From NCBI GenBank assembly GCA_001303665.1, contig LJUF01000314.1, forward strand, positions 3,824 to 9,747: a stretch of DNA of 5,924 bases, written 5' to 3'. This stretch comes from Phycisphaerae bacterium SM23_33 (GTDB lineage Bacteria; Planctomycetota; Phycisphaerae; SM23-33). Under the pieces are notes generated by a model. That model was not told the origin of the DNA. It ran no database searches and saw nothing but the letters and a program-made list of their open reading frames with translations. Every line of letters starts with the position of its first letter. Position 1 is the first letter of the stretch. This document shows, in pieces, positions 1-5,333 of this stretch. A program made the translations under genes and the position numbers.

Positions 1-2304
1 CACCAGTGACGTGTCGTTGACTTCCAGCTCGGGCGTTTCGTCGGCCGGCGGGGGCCAGAGCACCTCCACGCGGGCCCCGCCGCCCAGCGCGACGCTCTGC
101 CCGGCCCGCAGCCGGACGATCGGGACTCCCTTTGCCCGGCAGGCCTGGAGCAGATCCCGCACCTCCGGCGGGTCCTCCGCCAGGTTGCCGAAGAATTCAT
201 TGAGGTAGACGCGCTTCGGCGGGGCGTGGTCCAGCAGCTCCCGCACGGCGTTGTAGTGGTCCACGTTGGCGTGGGAGATGAAGACCGTCTCGGGCGGCCG
301 CAGGCGCTTCGCCCGGAGGAAAGGCCGGAGGATCTGTTGATAGGCGTTGAACCGATTCAGCGTCCCGGCGTCGAGCAGATGGGTCTTGCCGTCCGGCGCG
401 TGCAGCAGCGTCATGGCGCCGTGGCCGACGTCCAGCACGTGCAGTCGGCCACCCGGCGGCGGCGCGGCCGGCAGTTGGGTCAGGACGGCGGCCGCCAGGG
501 CCGCCGCCGTCGCGGCCAGCGCCGGCGCCAAGGCCCGGCGATGCCTTCTTACCAGCGCCCACAGCCCCAGCGCCGCGTAGTAAAGGATGACGAACCAGAC
601 CGGCACGGCGAACACGTCGAAGCTCAGGCCGGGCAGTCGCCGCAGCATCAGGACGACGTCCTGCATGAGGCCGGCGGCCGCGGCCGCGACCTCCCCCAAC
701 CTGGCCGAGGCGTTGGGCAGCAGCCAGCTCAGCCCGGTCGAGAGATAGGCCGGAATCAGCACCATGGCCGTCACCGGCAGCAGCAGCATGGACAGCAGCG
801 GGGCGTAGGGGCTGAAGATGCCGAAGTGATAGGCCACCAGCGGGGCGGCCGCCAGGTACGCCGCCAGCGACAGGCTCACCAGGGCGATCATCCAGTCGGC
901 CGCGCGGTAGGTAAGCCAACGTCGGAGGCGCTGCTCGGGGCGGAAGACCATCAGCCCGCGCCGGCGCTGCCACCGCCCGAACAGCAGCCGGGCGATGGGC
1001 TTCCTGAGGATGATAATCCCGCCGACGATGCTGAAGCTCAACTGGAAGCCGGGCTGGAAAAGTTGCAGCGGGTCGGCCACCAGCAGGATCACGGCGGCGG
1101 CCGCCAGTGCGTTCACGAGCGCCGGCGCCCTGCCGGAGATCACGGCCAGGCAGAGGGCTCCGGCCATGATGGCGCCGCGCAGCAGGGGGGTTCGCGGCTC
1201 GGCCAGGAACAGGTAGACGATGAGCACGGCCAGCACGACGGCCGCGGCCCGGCGCCTGGGCAGCGCCAGCAGCCGGCACAGCCAGTAGACGAACCCCAGG
1301 AAGATTCCCAGATGCAGCCCCGAAATGCTGAGAAAGTGGGCAACGCCTGCCTCCATCATGGTGCGATTGAGCGTCTCCAACGCCGGGCCGCGCCGTCCCA
1401 GAACCAACGCCTCCACCAGAACGCTCTCCTGCTCCGAGCCCAGGCCGCGAAGGTGCTGCCGGGCCCCCGCCCGCAGCCTGCCCGCAAAGCGCCGCATCGG
1501 GCTGCCGCCGCCCGAGCCCAGCCTCTCCGCGCCGTCGGCGCCCGGGACGAACAGCCGCACGTGGATGCCCTTGCGCCGGTCGGCCTGTCTCGCATCGTAC
1601 TGGCCGGGGTTGCCCGGCGGCCGCGGCCTGGACAGCGTCCCCACCAGCTCCACCTCGTCGCCGGCGGCCAGGCCCCAAACCGGCTCCCCCACGCTCACTC
1701 GCACCGTTCCGCTGACGCGGATCCATCCGCCGTTGGCGCGGCGGATCTGGCCGGCCTCCAGCAGAAAGCTGGTTTGCGGCAGCCGCGGTGACGTGCCCCT
1801 CAGGGCGCGGGTTTCCGGGTCCGAGACAATCCGGCCGCGGATCGTCGCCAGCACCGGAGCCAGGCCCGAGTACGTCACGATGTGGTCAGGCGGAATCCGC
1901 TGGTAGGCCCGGTCCGTCGCGGCCGCCGAGATGCAGATGACCCCCGCGGCGATGGCCGCGGCGCTGAGCTTCTGCAGGTGCGGCCAGAAAAGCGATACCG
2001 CCCCCGCTAGGAGCGCCGCGCCGCCGCCGGCCGCCCATATCCCCATCGGCGTGGGCAGGTACCTGCCGATCAGGATGCCCGCCACCATAGCCGCCGCCAC
2101 CGGCACCAGCGGGGCCCGGCGAATCAGCGCACGAGTGGCCGGCGGCGAGGCGGTGGCGGCTGGTACGGGCGCTGCTGGATTGCCGTCTCGGCCGTCTTTC
2201 ACGAATGCGGCGCTTCCTGGCAGAAGGTGGTTCACCGTAAAGGTACGGCCGTGGCCGCGGCAGGACAAGGGGATACGAGGCCGGCCGCGCTGGTCGCCGA
2301 ACAT
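1..2304 (-). CDS. comEC: ComEC/Rec2-family DNA uptake channel protein (3' end beyond window)
   Basis: This is an inner-membrane competence protein of the family that passes single-stranded DNA into the cytoplasm. Read on the minus strand, 768 codons are open to the left edge, so the last part of the protein is missing. Three hydrophobic segments lie near residues 67-85, 89-107 and 113-129. An OB-fold-like DUF4131 region follows at about 130-265, with the family signature NPGQYD at 232-237. The Competence membrane domain spans about 285-610, with GVAHFLSISGLHLG around residues 320-333 and DPLQLFQPGFQLSF near 411-424. A metallo-beta-lactamase-like domain starts near residue 620 (LDVGHG, then LLDAGT) and has SHANVDH at 677-683. 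The visible sequence ends at the usual late NDTSLV motif. The start is uncertain. ATG at 2304 is chosen, although its upstream purine stretch is a poor ribosome site. GTG at 2202, preceded by AGGAAG, is an alternative that keeps every domain. The gene is divergent from the lipoprotein gene. The family assignment is secure; a role in natural transformation here is inferred. Confidence 0.93.
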   Translation of the reverse strand, partial: MFGDQRGRPRIPLSCRGHGRTFTVNHLLPGSAAFVKDGRDGNPAAPVPAATASPPATRALIRRAPLVPVAAAMVAGILIGRYLPTPMGIWAAGGGAALLAGAVSLFWPHLQKLSAAAIAAGVICISAAATDRAYQRIPPDHIVTYSGLAPVLATIRGRIVSDPETRALRGTSPRLPQTSFLLEAGQIRRANGGWIRVSGTVRVSVGEPVWGLAAGDEVELVGTLSRPRPPGNPGQYDARQADRRKGIHVRLFVPGADGAERLGSGGGSPMRRFAGRLRAGARQHLRGLGSEQESVLVEALVLGRRGPALETLNRTMMEAGVAHFLSISGLHLGIFLGFVYWLCRLLALPRRRAAAVVLAVLIVYLFLAEPRTPLLRGAIMAGALCLAVISGRAPALVNALAAAAVILLVADPLQLFQPGFQLSFSIVGGIIILRKPIARLLFGRWQRRRGLMVFRPEQRLRRWLTYRAADWMIALVSLSLAAYLAAAPLVAYHFGIFSPYAPLLSMLLLPVTAMVLIPAYLSTGLSWLLPNASARLGEVAAAAAGLMQDVVLMLRRLPGLSFDVFAVPVWFVILYYAALGLWALVRRHRRALAPALAATAAALAAAVLTQLPAAPPPGGRLHVLDVGHGAMTLLHAPDGKTHLLDAGTLNRFNAYQQILRPFLRAKRLRPPETVFISHANVDHYNAVRELLDHAPPKRVYLNEFFGNLAEDPPEVRDLLQACRAKGVPIVRLRAGQSVALGGGARVEVLWPPPADETPELEVNDTSLV

Positions 2305-2367
2305 CGCGACTTTCCCACCCCCCGCGGGGATGGCCGGGCGGTCGGTCCCGTACAACCTGGTGAGGAA

Positions 2368-2392
2368 GGGGGCCGGCGGTTGGCCGGGCCCC
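2368..2392 (+). promoter_or_regulatory. GC-rich hairpin in lipoprotein leader
   Basis: An inverted repeat can fold as GGGG pairing with CCCC, one G-G mismatch, then CCGGC pairing with GCCGG around a five-base loop. It ends nine bases before the AAGGAG ribosome site of the lipoprotein gene. There is no T run after it, so it is not an intrinsic terminator. It may stabilise the mRNA or affect initiation; this is inference from position. Confidence 0.4.
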
Positions 2393-2401
2393 CGAACAGT
2401 G

Positions 2402-2407
2402 AAGGAG
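2402..2407 (+). promoter_or_regulatory. Ribosome binding site of lipoprotein gene
   Basis: AAGGAG is followed by a six-base spacer (AAAACC) and ATG at 2414. This strong site fixes the lipoprotein start inside a longer open frame that extends upstream to 1931 and has no signal peptide if read from further upstream. Confidence 0.8.
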
Positions 2408-2413
2408 AAAACC

Positions 2414-2881
2414 ATGAACGTCAGCAGACTGGTTGTGCCCAAGTCGGTGAAGTGGCTTCTGGCAACGATTCTGGTCCTCGCCGCCGGCGTGCTGCTGGGC
2501 GGATGCGACAAACGCGGGGTAATCGTCCTGCATGAGCCCCGGCTGCATGCGCCCGCCCGCCCAGGCCCCGTCGTGGTGGTGGAGCGGGCCCCGCAGCCCA
2601 CCGTGGTGGTGCAGCGGGCCCCGCAGCCCACCGTGGTGGTGCAGCGGGCCCCGCCGACCGAGATAGGAATGGCCGGCAGAGGCAGGAGGCCCGCCGTGAG
2701 CAACCGCGCCAGACAGACAGCCGTAATTCGGATCGCCGTCAGGACGGTCGGCCCCGGCCAGGCGGTCGCTGAGGCCGTGCCGGTGGCCGTCGCGCAGGCA
2801 CCGTCGCTCACGCGGCCGCGCGGGCTTGCCCGGCTCTGGGTCAGTCTCCGTGAAGTCCGTCGTGGACACCGTCGAGGCTGA
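2414..2881 (+). CDS. Small lipoprotein with VVVQRAPQPT repeats
   Basis: This encodes a 155-residue predicted lipoprotein of unknown function. A basic N-terminus (MNVSRLVVPKSVK) leads into a hydrophobic stretch (about residues 14-28) and the lipobox LLGGC, giving Cys31 as the lipidated residue with Asp at +2. Mature residues 53-80 are a repeat of ten residues (VVVQRAPQPT type), encoded by nearly identical 30-bp units. From about residue 82 the protein becomes Arg/Ala/Val-rich with no recognised fold. In the -1 frame the same DNA reads as a very polar Arg/Gln/Asp/Asn tail ending at 2772, which would suit such a lipoprotein well, so the true C-terminus is uncertain. The start is set by AAGGAG six bases upstream. 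The gene is divergent from comEC and convergent with the multicopper oxidase gene. The lipoprotein N-terminus is well supported, but the C-terminal half is doubtful and no specific role can be given. Confidence 0.72.
   Translation: MNVSRLVVPKSVKWLLATILVLAAGVLLGGCDKRGVIVLHEPRLHAPARPGPVVVVERAPQPTVVVQRAPQPTVVVQRAPPTEIGMAGRGRRPAVSNRARQTAVIRIAVRTVGPGQAVAEAVPVAVAQAPSLTRPRGLARLWVSLREVRRGHRRG
2572..2654 (+). repeat. 30-bp in-frame tandem repeat, about 2.8 copies
   Basis: Full units lie at 2581-2610 and 2611-2640 and differ at one base (GGAGC versus GCAGC, Glu versus Gln). They are flanked by a partial unit at 2572-2580 and another at 2641-2654. The period is ten codons, so copy number can change without altering the frame. 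It encodes the (T/V)VVV(E/Q)RAPQP repeat of the lipoprotein. Confidence 0.9.
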
Positions 2882-2886
2882 TCCAG

Positions 2887-2901
2887 GCCGGGCCGCCCGG
2901 C
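2887..2901. terminator. GC hairpin between convergent genes, possible terminator
   Basis: A near-perfect inverted repeat (GCCGGG, loop CCG, CCCGGC) begins six bases after the lipoprotein stop codon, in the 88-bp gap before the converging oxidase gene. It could stop or pause transcription from either side. No T run follows on either strand, so it is not a canonical intrinsic terminator. Confidence 0.3.
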
Positions 2902-2903
2902 AG

Positions 2904-2931
2904 CCCGGCGCCCGGCGCCCGGCGCCCGGCG
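2904..2931. repeat. Four perfect copies of a 7-bp repeat (CCCGGCG)
   Basis: Four uninterrupted copies of CCCGGCG lie in the convergent gap. The unit junctions create GGCGCC palindromes, so the tract is also self-complementary and could form secondary structure. It lies outside both coding regions. Confidence 0.85.
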
Positions 2932-2969
2932 CGTCGCCCATGACCCAGCAGATGGTCTTGCTCCCTGCC

Positions 2970-4979
2970 TTACGCACGAATGGGCAGCGGAAGGACCCTC
3001 AGCAGAATGTCGTCGATCTCCAGATCCAGGGACCCCGAAGGGCTCGGCTGGCCGCGCACGCTTGTCGTCAGGACCGCAGCGGGCGCGCCGGCCGGCTCCG
3101 ACTTAGCCGTTGTCTCAACGGCGCCGGGTGCGACCGGTACAGACAGATCACCGGCAGGCTGCTCGGCATCCGCCAGGGCTGTCACCTGCGGCGTGGCTAC
3201 CGTGGTCTGCGCGGAAGCCCCTGCAGCCTGCATCCCTGCCGGTGCACCCGCAGTCTGGGCCATCGGCATGGGCGGCGGGGGTGTGGGGATCGCCCCGACG
3301 TAATACGGCCGCATCATCTCGTGGTCCTCGTGGGACAGGATGTGGCAGTGCCAGACGTACTTGCCCTCGAGGTCGAACTTGGCGATGATCCGCGTGACCT
3401 CGCCGGGGTTCATCTGGACGGTGTCCTTCCAGCCGGCCTCATTGAGGTCCGGGCCCTTGGGCTGGCCCAGCAGCTTGATGTTCGTCAGGGCGCCCGTGAC
3501 CGGGTCCTGGGTGGCGCGGAACTTCTGGCGGCTGACGACCTGGAACGCCACCAGGTGCAGGTGGATGGGGTGGGCGTCCATGGTGGTGTTGTAGATCTCC
3601 CAGACCTCCACGTCGTTGAGCATCGGGTTCTCGGTGATGGGCGCCTCCCACATCAGCGCGCCCTGGGCGGTGGTGCCCAGCATCGGCTGAAGCCGGCCGT
3701 ACGGGTCGATCGCCTCGAACAGCAGCAGTTGCCGGGTGGCCCCGGTCTGCACCAGCGGGACGATCGGCGCCGCCCGGAGGGTGGCCGGCACGACGCTGGT
3801 GTCGGGTCCGGCCAGCGGCTTGACCACGCGGAAGGCCATGATCTGCCCCTCCGTCTTGGGATTGGCCGTCGTGCCCTTGGGGTACGGAGAGCGGGCGGTG
3901 TTCTTGATCACGATGGTCTGTCCGGCGAAGGCTGAGAAGTCCAGCACCACGTCCGCCCGCTCGCCCGGACCGATCACCAGGTGCGTCAGGGTCACCGGGG
4001 CGTTCAGCAGCCCGTCGTCGCTGCCGATCTGGATGAAGCTCTGACCGCTGGACAGGTGCATGTCATAGAATCGCGAGTCGGAGCCGTTCAGCAGGCGGAA
4101 GCGGTACTTCCGCGGCTCGACGTCCAGGAAAGGCCAGGCCTTGCCGTTGACCAGGATCACGTTGCCGAAGAACTCCGGCAGGACGCTGGGGTCCGGCTGC
4201 CCGGGGGCCATGGGCATGGAGGGGTAGTACAGTTCGCCGGTGTCCTGGAACATCCGGTCCTGGATGACGATGGGGATCTCGTACTCACCGCTGGGCAGGT
4301 TCAGGCCGCTTTCCCAGCCGTCGCGGATGAGGTAGAAGCCCGCCAGCCCGGCGTAGACGTTCAGCCGCGTGATGCCCAGGGCGTGGTCGTGATACCACAG
4401 CGTGGCGGCCTCCTGGTCGTTCTGGAAATAGTAGGTCTCCTTCACCCAGTCCATGCCCACCTGGGCGAAGTCCGGCGTGAACCACTGGTCGGGCAGGCCG
4501 TCGCTGGCTGACTCGGTGTGCCCGCCGTGCAGGTGGGCCACGAGCGGCACCCCGGAATCGGGCCAACCCGCCGGATCGGCCCAGTGGATGGTGGTGTCCA
4601 CCGGCAACAGGTGCGGCAGGGGGTTGCCGCCGGCGTCCACCAGGTCGTTGGTCCAGTGGACGGTGATTGGCGTGCCCGTGACGACCTCGAACGTCGCCCC
4701 GGGGTAGGAGCCGTTGTAGCCCCAGACCGTCGTCATCAGCGGCAGGCCGGTGATCGGGTCCACAATGCCCAGGTCCTGCTGGAATTGCGTGACCGACACC
4801 TCGTAGTCGGTGCCGCCGGGCGTGGTAGGCTGCATGATGCCCGGTATGGGAAGCGGGTTGACAAAAAGGGGCTGGGTCAGCGGGTCGAGAACGGCCAAAA
4901 GCACCCGGGGCTCCAAAGCCTCCAGTTCAGGCCGGACCAGCACACACACCTCATCTTCGTTGCATCCCCGTGCCGACAT
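2970..4979 (-). CDS. LEPR-XLL multicopper oxidase (CotA/laccase type)
   Basis: This complete 669-residue multicopper oxidase is of the CotA/bilirubin-oxidase type, which oxidises phenols, bilirubin-like compounds or metal ions and reduces oxygen to water. All copper ligands are present: HLH at 149-151 and HDH at 197-199 (type 2/3 centre), H470, H473 and H475 in HPIHLH, and H544-C545-H546 with H550 and axial M555 in the HCHILSHEDHEMM motif, with the same spacing as in CotA. Three cupredoxin domains are estimated at about 60-225, 230-390 and 410-562. The N-terminus has no ordinary signal peptide but carries LEALEPRVLLA (residues 19-29), the LEPR-XLL motif typical of planctomycete exported proteins. 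After residue 562 a Pro/Ala/Thr-rich tail of about 105 residues ends in a distinct segment (about 650-669) with acidic and hydrophobic residues; CotA-type enzymes usually end near the last copper motif. AAGGAG eight bases before ATG at 4979 supports the start. Location at the cell surface or in the periplasm is inferred. The substrate cannot be read from the sequence. Confidence 0.96.
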   Translation of the reverse strand: MSARGCNEDEVCVLVRPELEALEPRVLLAVLDPLTQPLFVNPLPIPGIMQPTTPGGTDYEVSVTQFQQDLGIVDPITGLPLMTTVWGYNGSYPGATFEVVTGTPITVHWTNDLVDAGGNPLPHLLPVDTTIHWADPAGWPDSGVPLVAHLHGGHTESASDGLPDQWFTPDFAQVGMDWVKETYYFQNDQEAATLWYHDHALGITRLNVYAGLAGFYLIRDGWESGLNLPSGEYEIPIVIQDRMFQDTGELYYPSMPMAPGQPDPSVLPEFFGNVILVNGKAWPFLDVEPRKYRFRLLNGSDSRFYDMHLSSGQSFIQIGSDDGLLNAPVTLTHLVIGPGERADVVLDFSAFAGQTIVIKNTARSPYPKGTTANPKTEGQIMAFRVVKPLAGPDTSVVPATLRAAPIVPLVQTGATRQLLLFEAIDPYGRLQPMLGTTAQGALMWEAPITENPMLNDVEVWEIYNTTMDAHPIHLHLVAFQVVSRQKFRATQDPVTGALTNIKLLGQPKGPDLNEAGWKDTVQMNPGEVTRIIAKFDLEGKYVWHCHILSHEDHEMMRPYYVGAIPTPPPPMPMAQTAGAPAGMQAAGASAQTTVATPQVTALADAEQPAGDLSVPVAPGAVETTAKSEPAGAPAAVLTTSVRGQPSPSGSLDLEIDDILLRVLPLPIRA

Positions 4980-4987
4980 GATTTTGT

Positions 4988-4993
4988 CTCCTT
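4988..4993 (-). promoter_or_regulatory. Ribosome binding site of multicopper oxidase gene
   Basis: On the minus strand AAGGAG is followed by an eight-base spacer (ACAAAATC) and ATG at 4979. It fixes the start so that the LEPR-XLL motif begins at residue 22. Confidence 0.85.
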
Positions 4994-5023
4994 AATCTTA
5001 TAAGCGGGCAATTCTAGGCGCCG

Positions 5024-5047
5024 AAAACCGTGGAAACGGCCGGTTTT
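5024..5047 (-). promoter_or_regulatory. Inverted repeat in oxidase leader
   Basis: AAAACCG at 5024-5030 is the reverse complement of CGGTTTT at 5041-5047, with ten bases between them. A competing smaller pairing, CCGT with ACGG around GGAA, overlaps the left arm (5028-5039). It lies 45-68 bases upstream of the oxidase start, so it may be an operator or an mRNA hairpin. No regulator family is recognised. Confidence 0.45.
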
Positions 5048-5104
5048 TGACCAGGGTTGGGAAGCTGCTCCACCTCTCACTGTGCAAGCTTCATTATTAG
5101 CAAT

Positions 5105-5167
5105 ACATGAGAGAAGCTGAGCGTCTCACCATCAGCCGAATTTTGCCCAGAGTTTTTTCTCTCATGT
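5105..5167 (-). promoter_or_regulatory. 11-bp inverted repeat enclosing a smaller hairpin
   Basis: ACATGAGAGAA at 5105-5115 and TTCTCTCATGT at 5157-5167 are perfect reverse complements separated by 41 bases. Directly next to the left arm a second inverted repeat (GCTGA 5116-5120, TCAGC 5132-5136) could stack on the outer stem. Read as minus-strand RNA this is a 63-base structured element about 126-188 bases upstream of the oxidase start codon. It may be a leader RNA element or a widely spaced operator. It matches no riboswitch or ribozyme that I recognise. Confidence 0.5.
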
Positions 5168-5210
5168 GCTGAAGGGCTGCCAGGCCCGCCCCCCGGCGTG
5201 GCAGGTGCCT

Positions 5211-5244
5211 GGGCGAGTTCGAACCCGTGGTACAATGCTCGCCC
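5211..5244 (+). promoter_or_regulatory. Candidate promoter of VCBS gene within an inverted repeat
   Basis: An extended -10 element, TGGTACAAT, lies at 5228-5236 (TG-n followed by TACAAT, one mismatch to TATAAT). No good -35 box is present, which fits an extended -10 promoter. It sits in the 20-base interval between GGGCGAG (5211-5217) and its exact reverse complement CTCGCCC (5238-5244), and the palindrome GTTCGAAC (5217-5224) overlaps the spacer. The predicted transcript would start near 5243, about 90 bases before the VCBS gene. A regulator bound to the repeat would cover the -10 box; this is inference. Confidence 0.45.
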
Positions 5245-5319
5245 GAGTAGGCGCCGCGTACCCGCATTGGGCGCGGCTGGTAGTGTGCCCGCCGGCCGGG
5301 CAGGAAGGCGACCCCCTGG

Positions 5320-5325
5320 AAGGAG
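5320..5325 (+). promoter_or_regulatory. Ribosome binding site of VCBS gene
   Basis: AAGGAG with an eight-base spacer (CAACGGCA) precedes ATG at 5334. This decides the start in favour of 5334 over the in-frame GTG at 5283, which has no such site. Confidence 0.8.
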
Positions 5326-5333
5326 CAACGGCA

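Larger units (their letters stand above)
2305..2413. promoter_or_regulatory. Divergent comEC / lipoprotein intergenic region
   Basis: These 109 bases separate the divergent comEC and lipoprotein starts, so promoters for both should lie here or within the gene ends. There is a perfect 10-bp palindrome (CCCCGCGGGG, 2320-2329) just ahead of the comEC start. On the plus strand TACAAC at 2351-2356 resembles a -10 box, but no convincing -35 box is found at 16-18 bp. No promoter can be assigned with certainty. Confidence 0.35.
4980..5333. other. 354-bp divergent intergenic region, oxidase / VCBS gene
   Basis: This gap separates two divergently transcribed genes and should hold the promoters of both. 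No protein gene of its own is supported; the open frames across it lack recognisable features. It contains the oxidase ribosome site (4988-4993), an 8-bp palindrome CTTATAAG (4997-5004), a 7-bp inverted repeat (5024-5047), an 11-bp inverted repeat (5105-5167), and an extended -10 element inside a third inverted repeat (5211-5244). The part from about 4980 to 5165 is clearly more AT-rich than the genes around it. No convincing sigma70-type promoter was found for the oxidase; TATAAG and AATAAT boxes on the minus strand lack partners at -35. Confidence 0.7.

Noticed and set aside
197..1726. Minus-strand open frame of 509 codons overlapping comEC in another frame
   Set aside because: The frame one base away carries all ComEC motifs. 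This one is low-complexity Arg/Gly/Ala-rich sequence, a shadow of the real gene.
226..1791. Long plus-strand open frame of 521 codons opposite comEC
   Set aside because: It is antisense to an unmistakable ComEC frame, its composition is Gln/Arg/His/Gly-rich with no domain, and such frames are expected opposite GC-rich genes.
1886..2977. Minus-strand open frame of 363 codons across the lipoprotein gene
   Set aside because: It is antisense to the lipoprotein, overlaps comEC out of frame, and its GPLHHHGGLR repeats are only the complement of the 30-bp tandem repeat.
2826..3935. Plus-strand open frame of 369 codons opposite the oxidase
   Set aside because: It is antisense to the conserved copper-binding region of the oxidase and shows only the Val/Leu/Asp/Gly-rich composition typical of such shadows.
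4997..5004. CTTATAAG as the -10 box of the oxidase promoter
   Set aside because: No -35 match lies at 16-18 bp, and the transcript would start within the ribosome binding site.
5150..5162. T6 run after GCCCAGAG as an intrinsic terminator on the plus strand
   Set aside because: No plus-strand gene precedes it between the lipoprotein and this point, and the stem before the T run is too weak.
5105..5167. Hammerhead-like CTGATG core on the minus strand
   Set aside because: The core reads CTGATGG rather than CTGATGA and no GAAA segment with suitable stems is present.
5211..5244. tRNA-like GTTCGAACCC sequence
   Set aside because: It looks like a tRNA T-loop, but no matching T-stem, anticodon arm or acceptor stem can be formed; GTTCGAAC is simply a palindrome.
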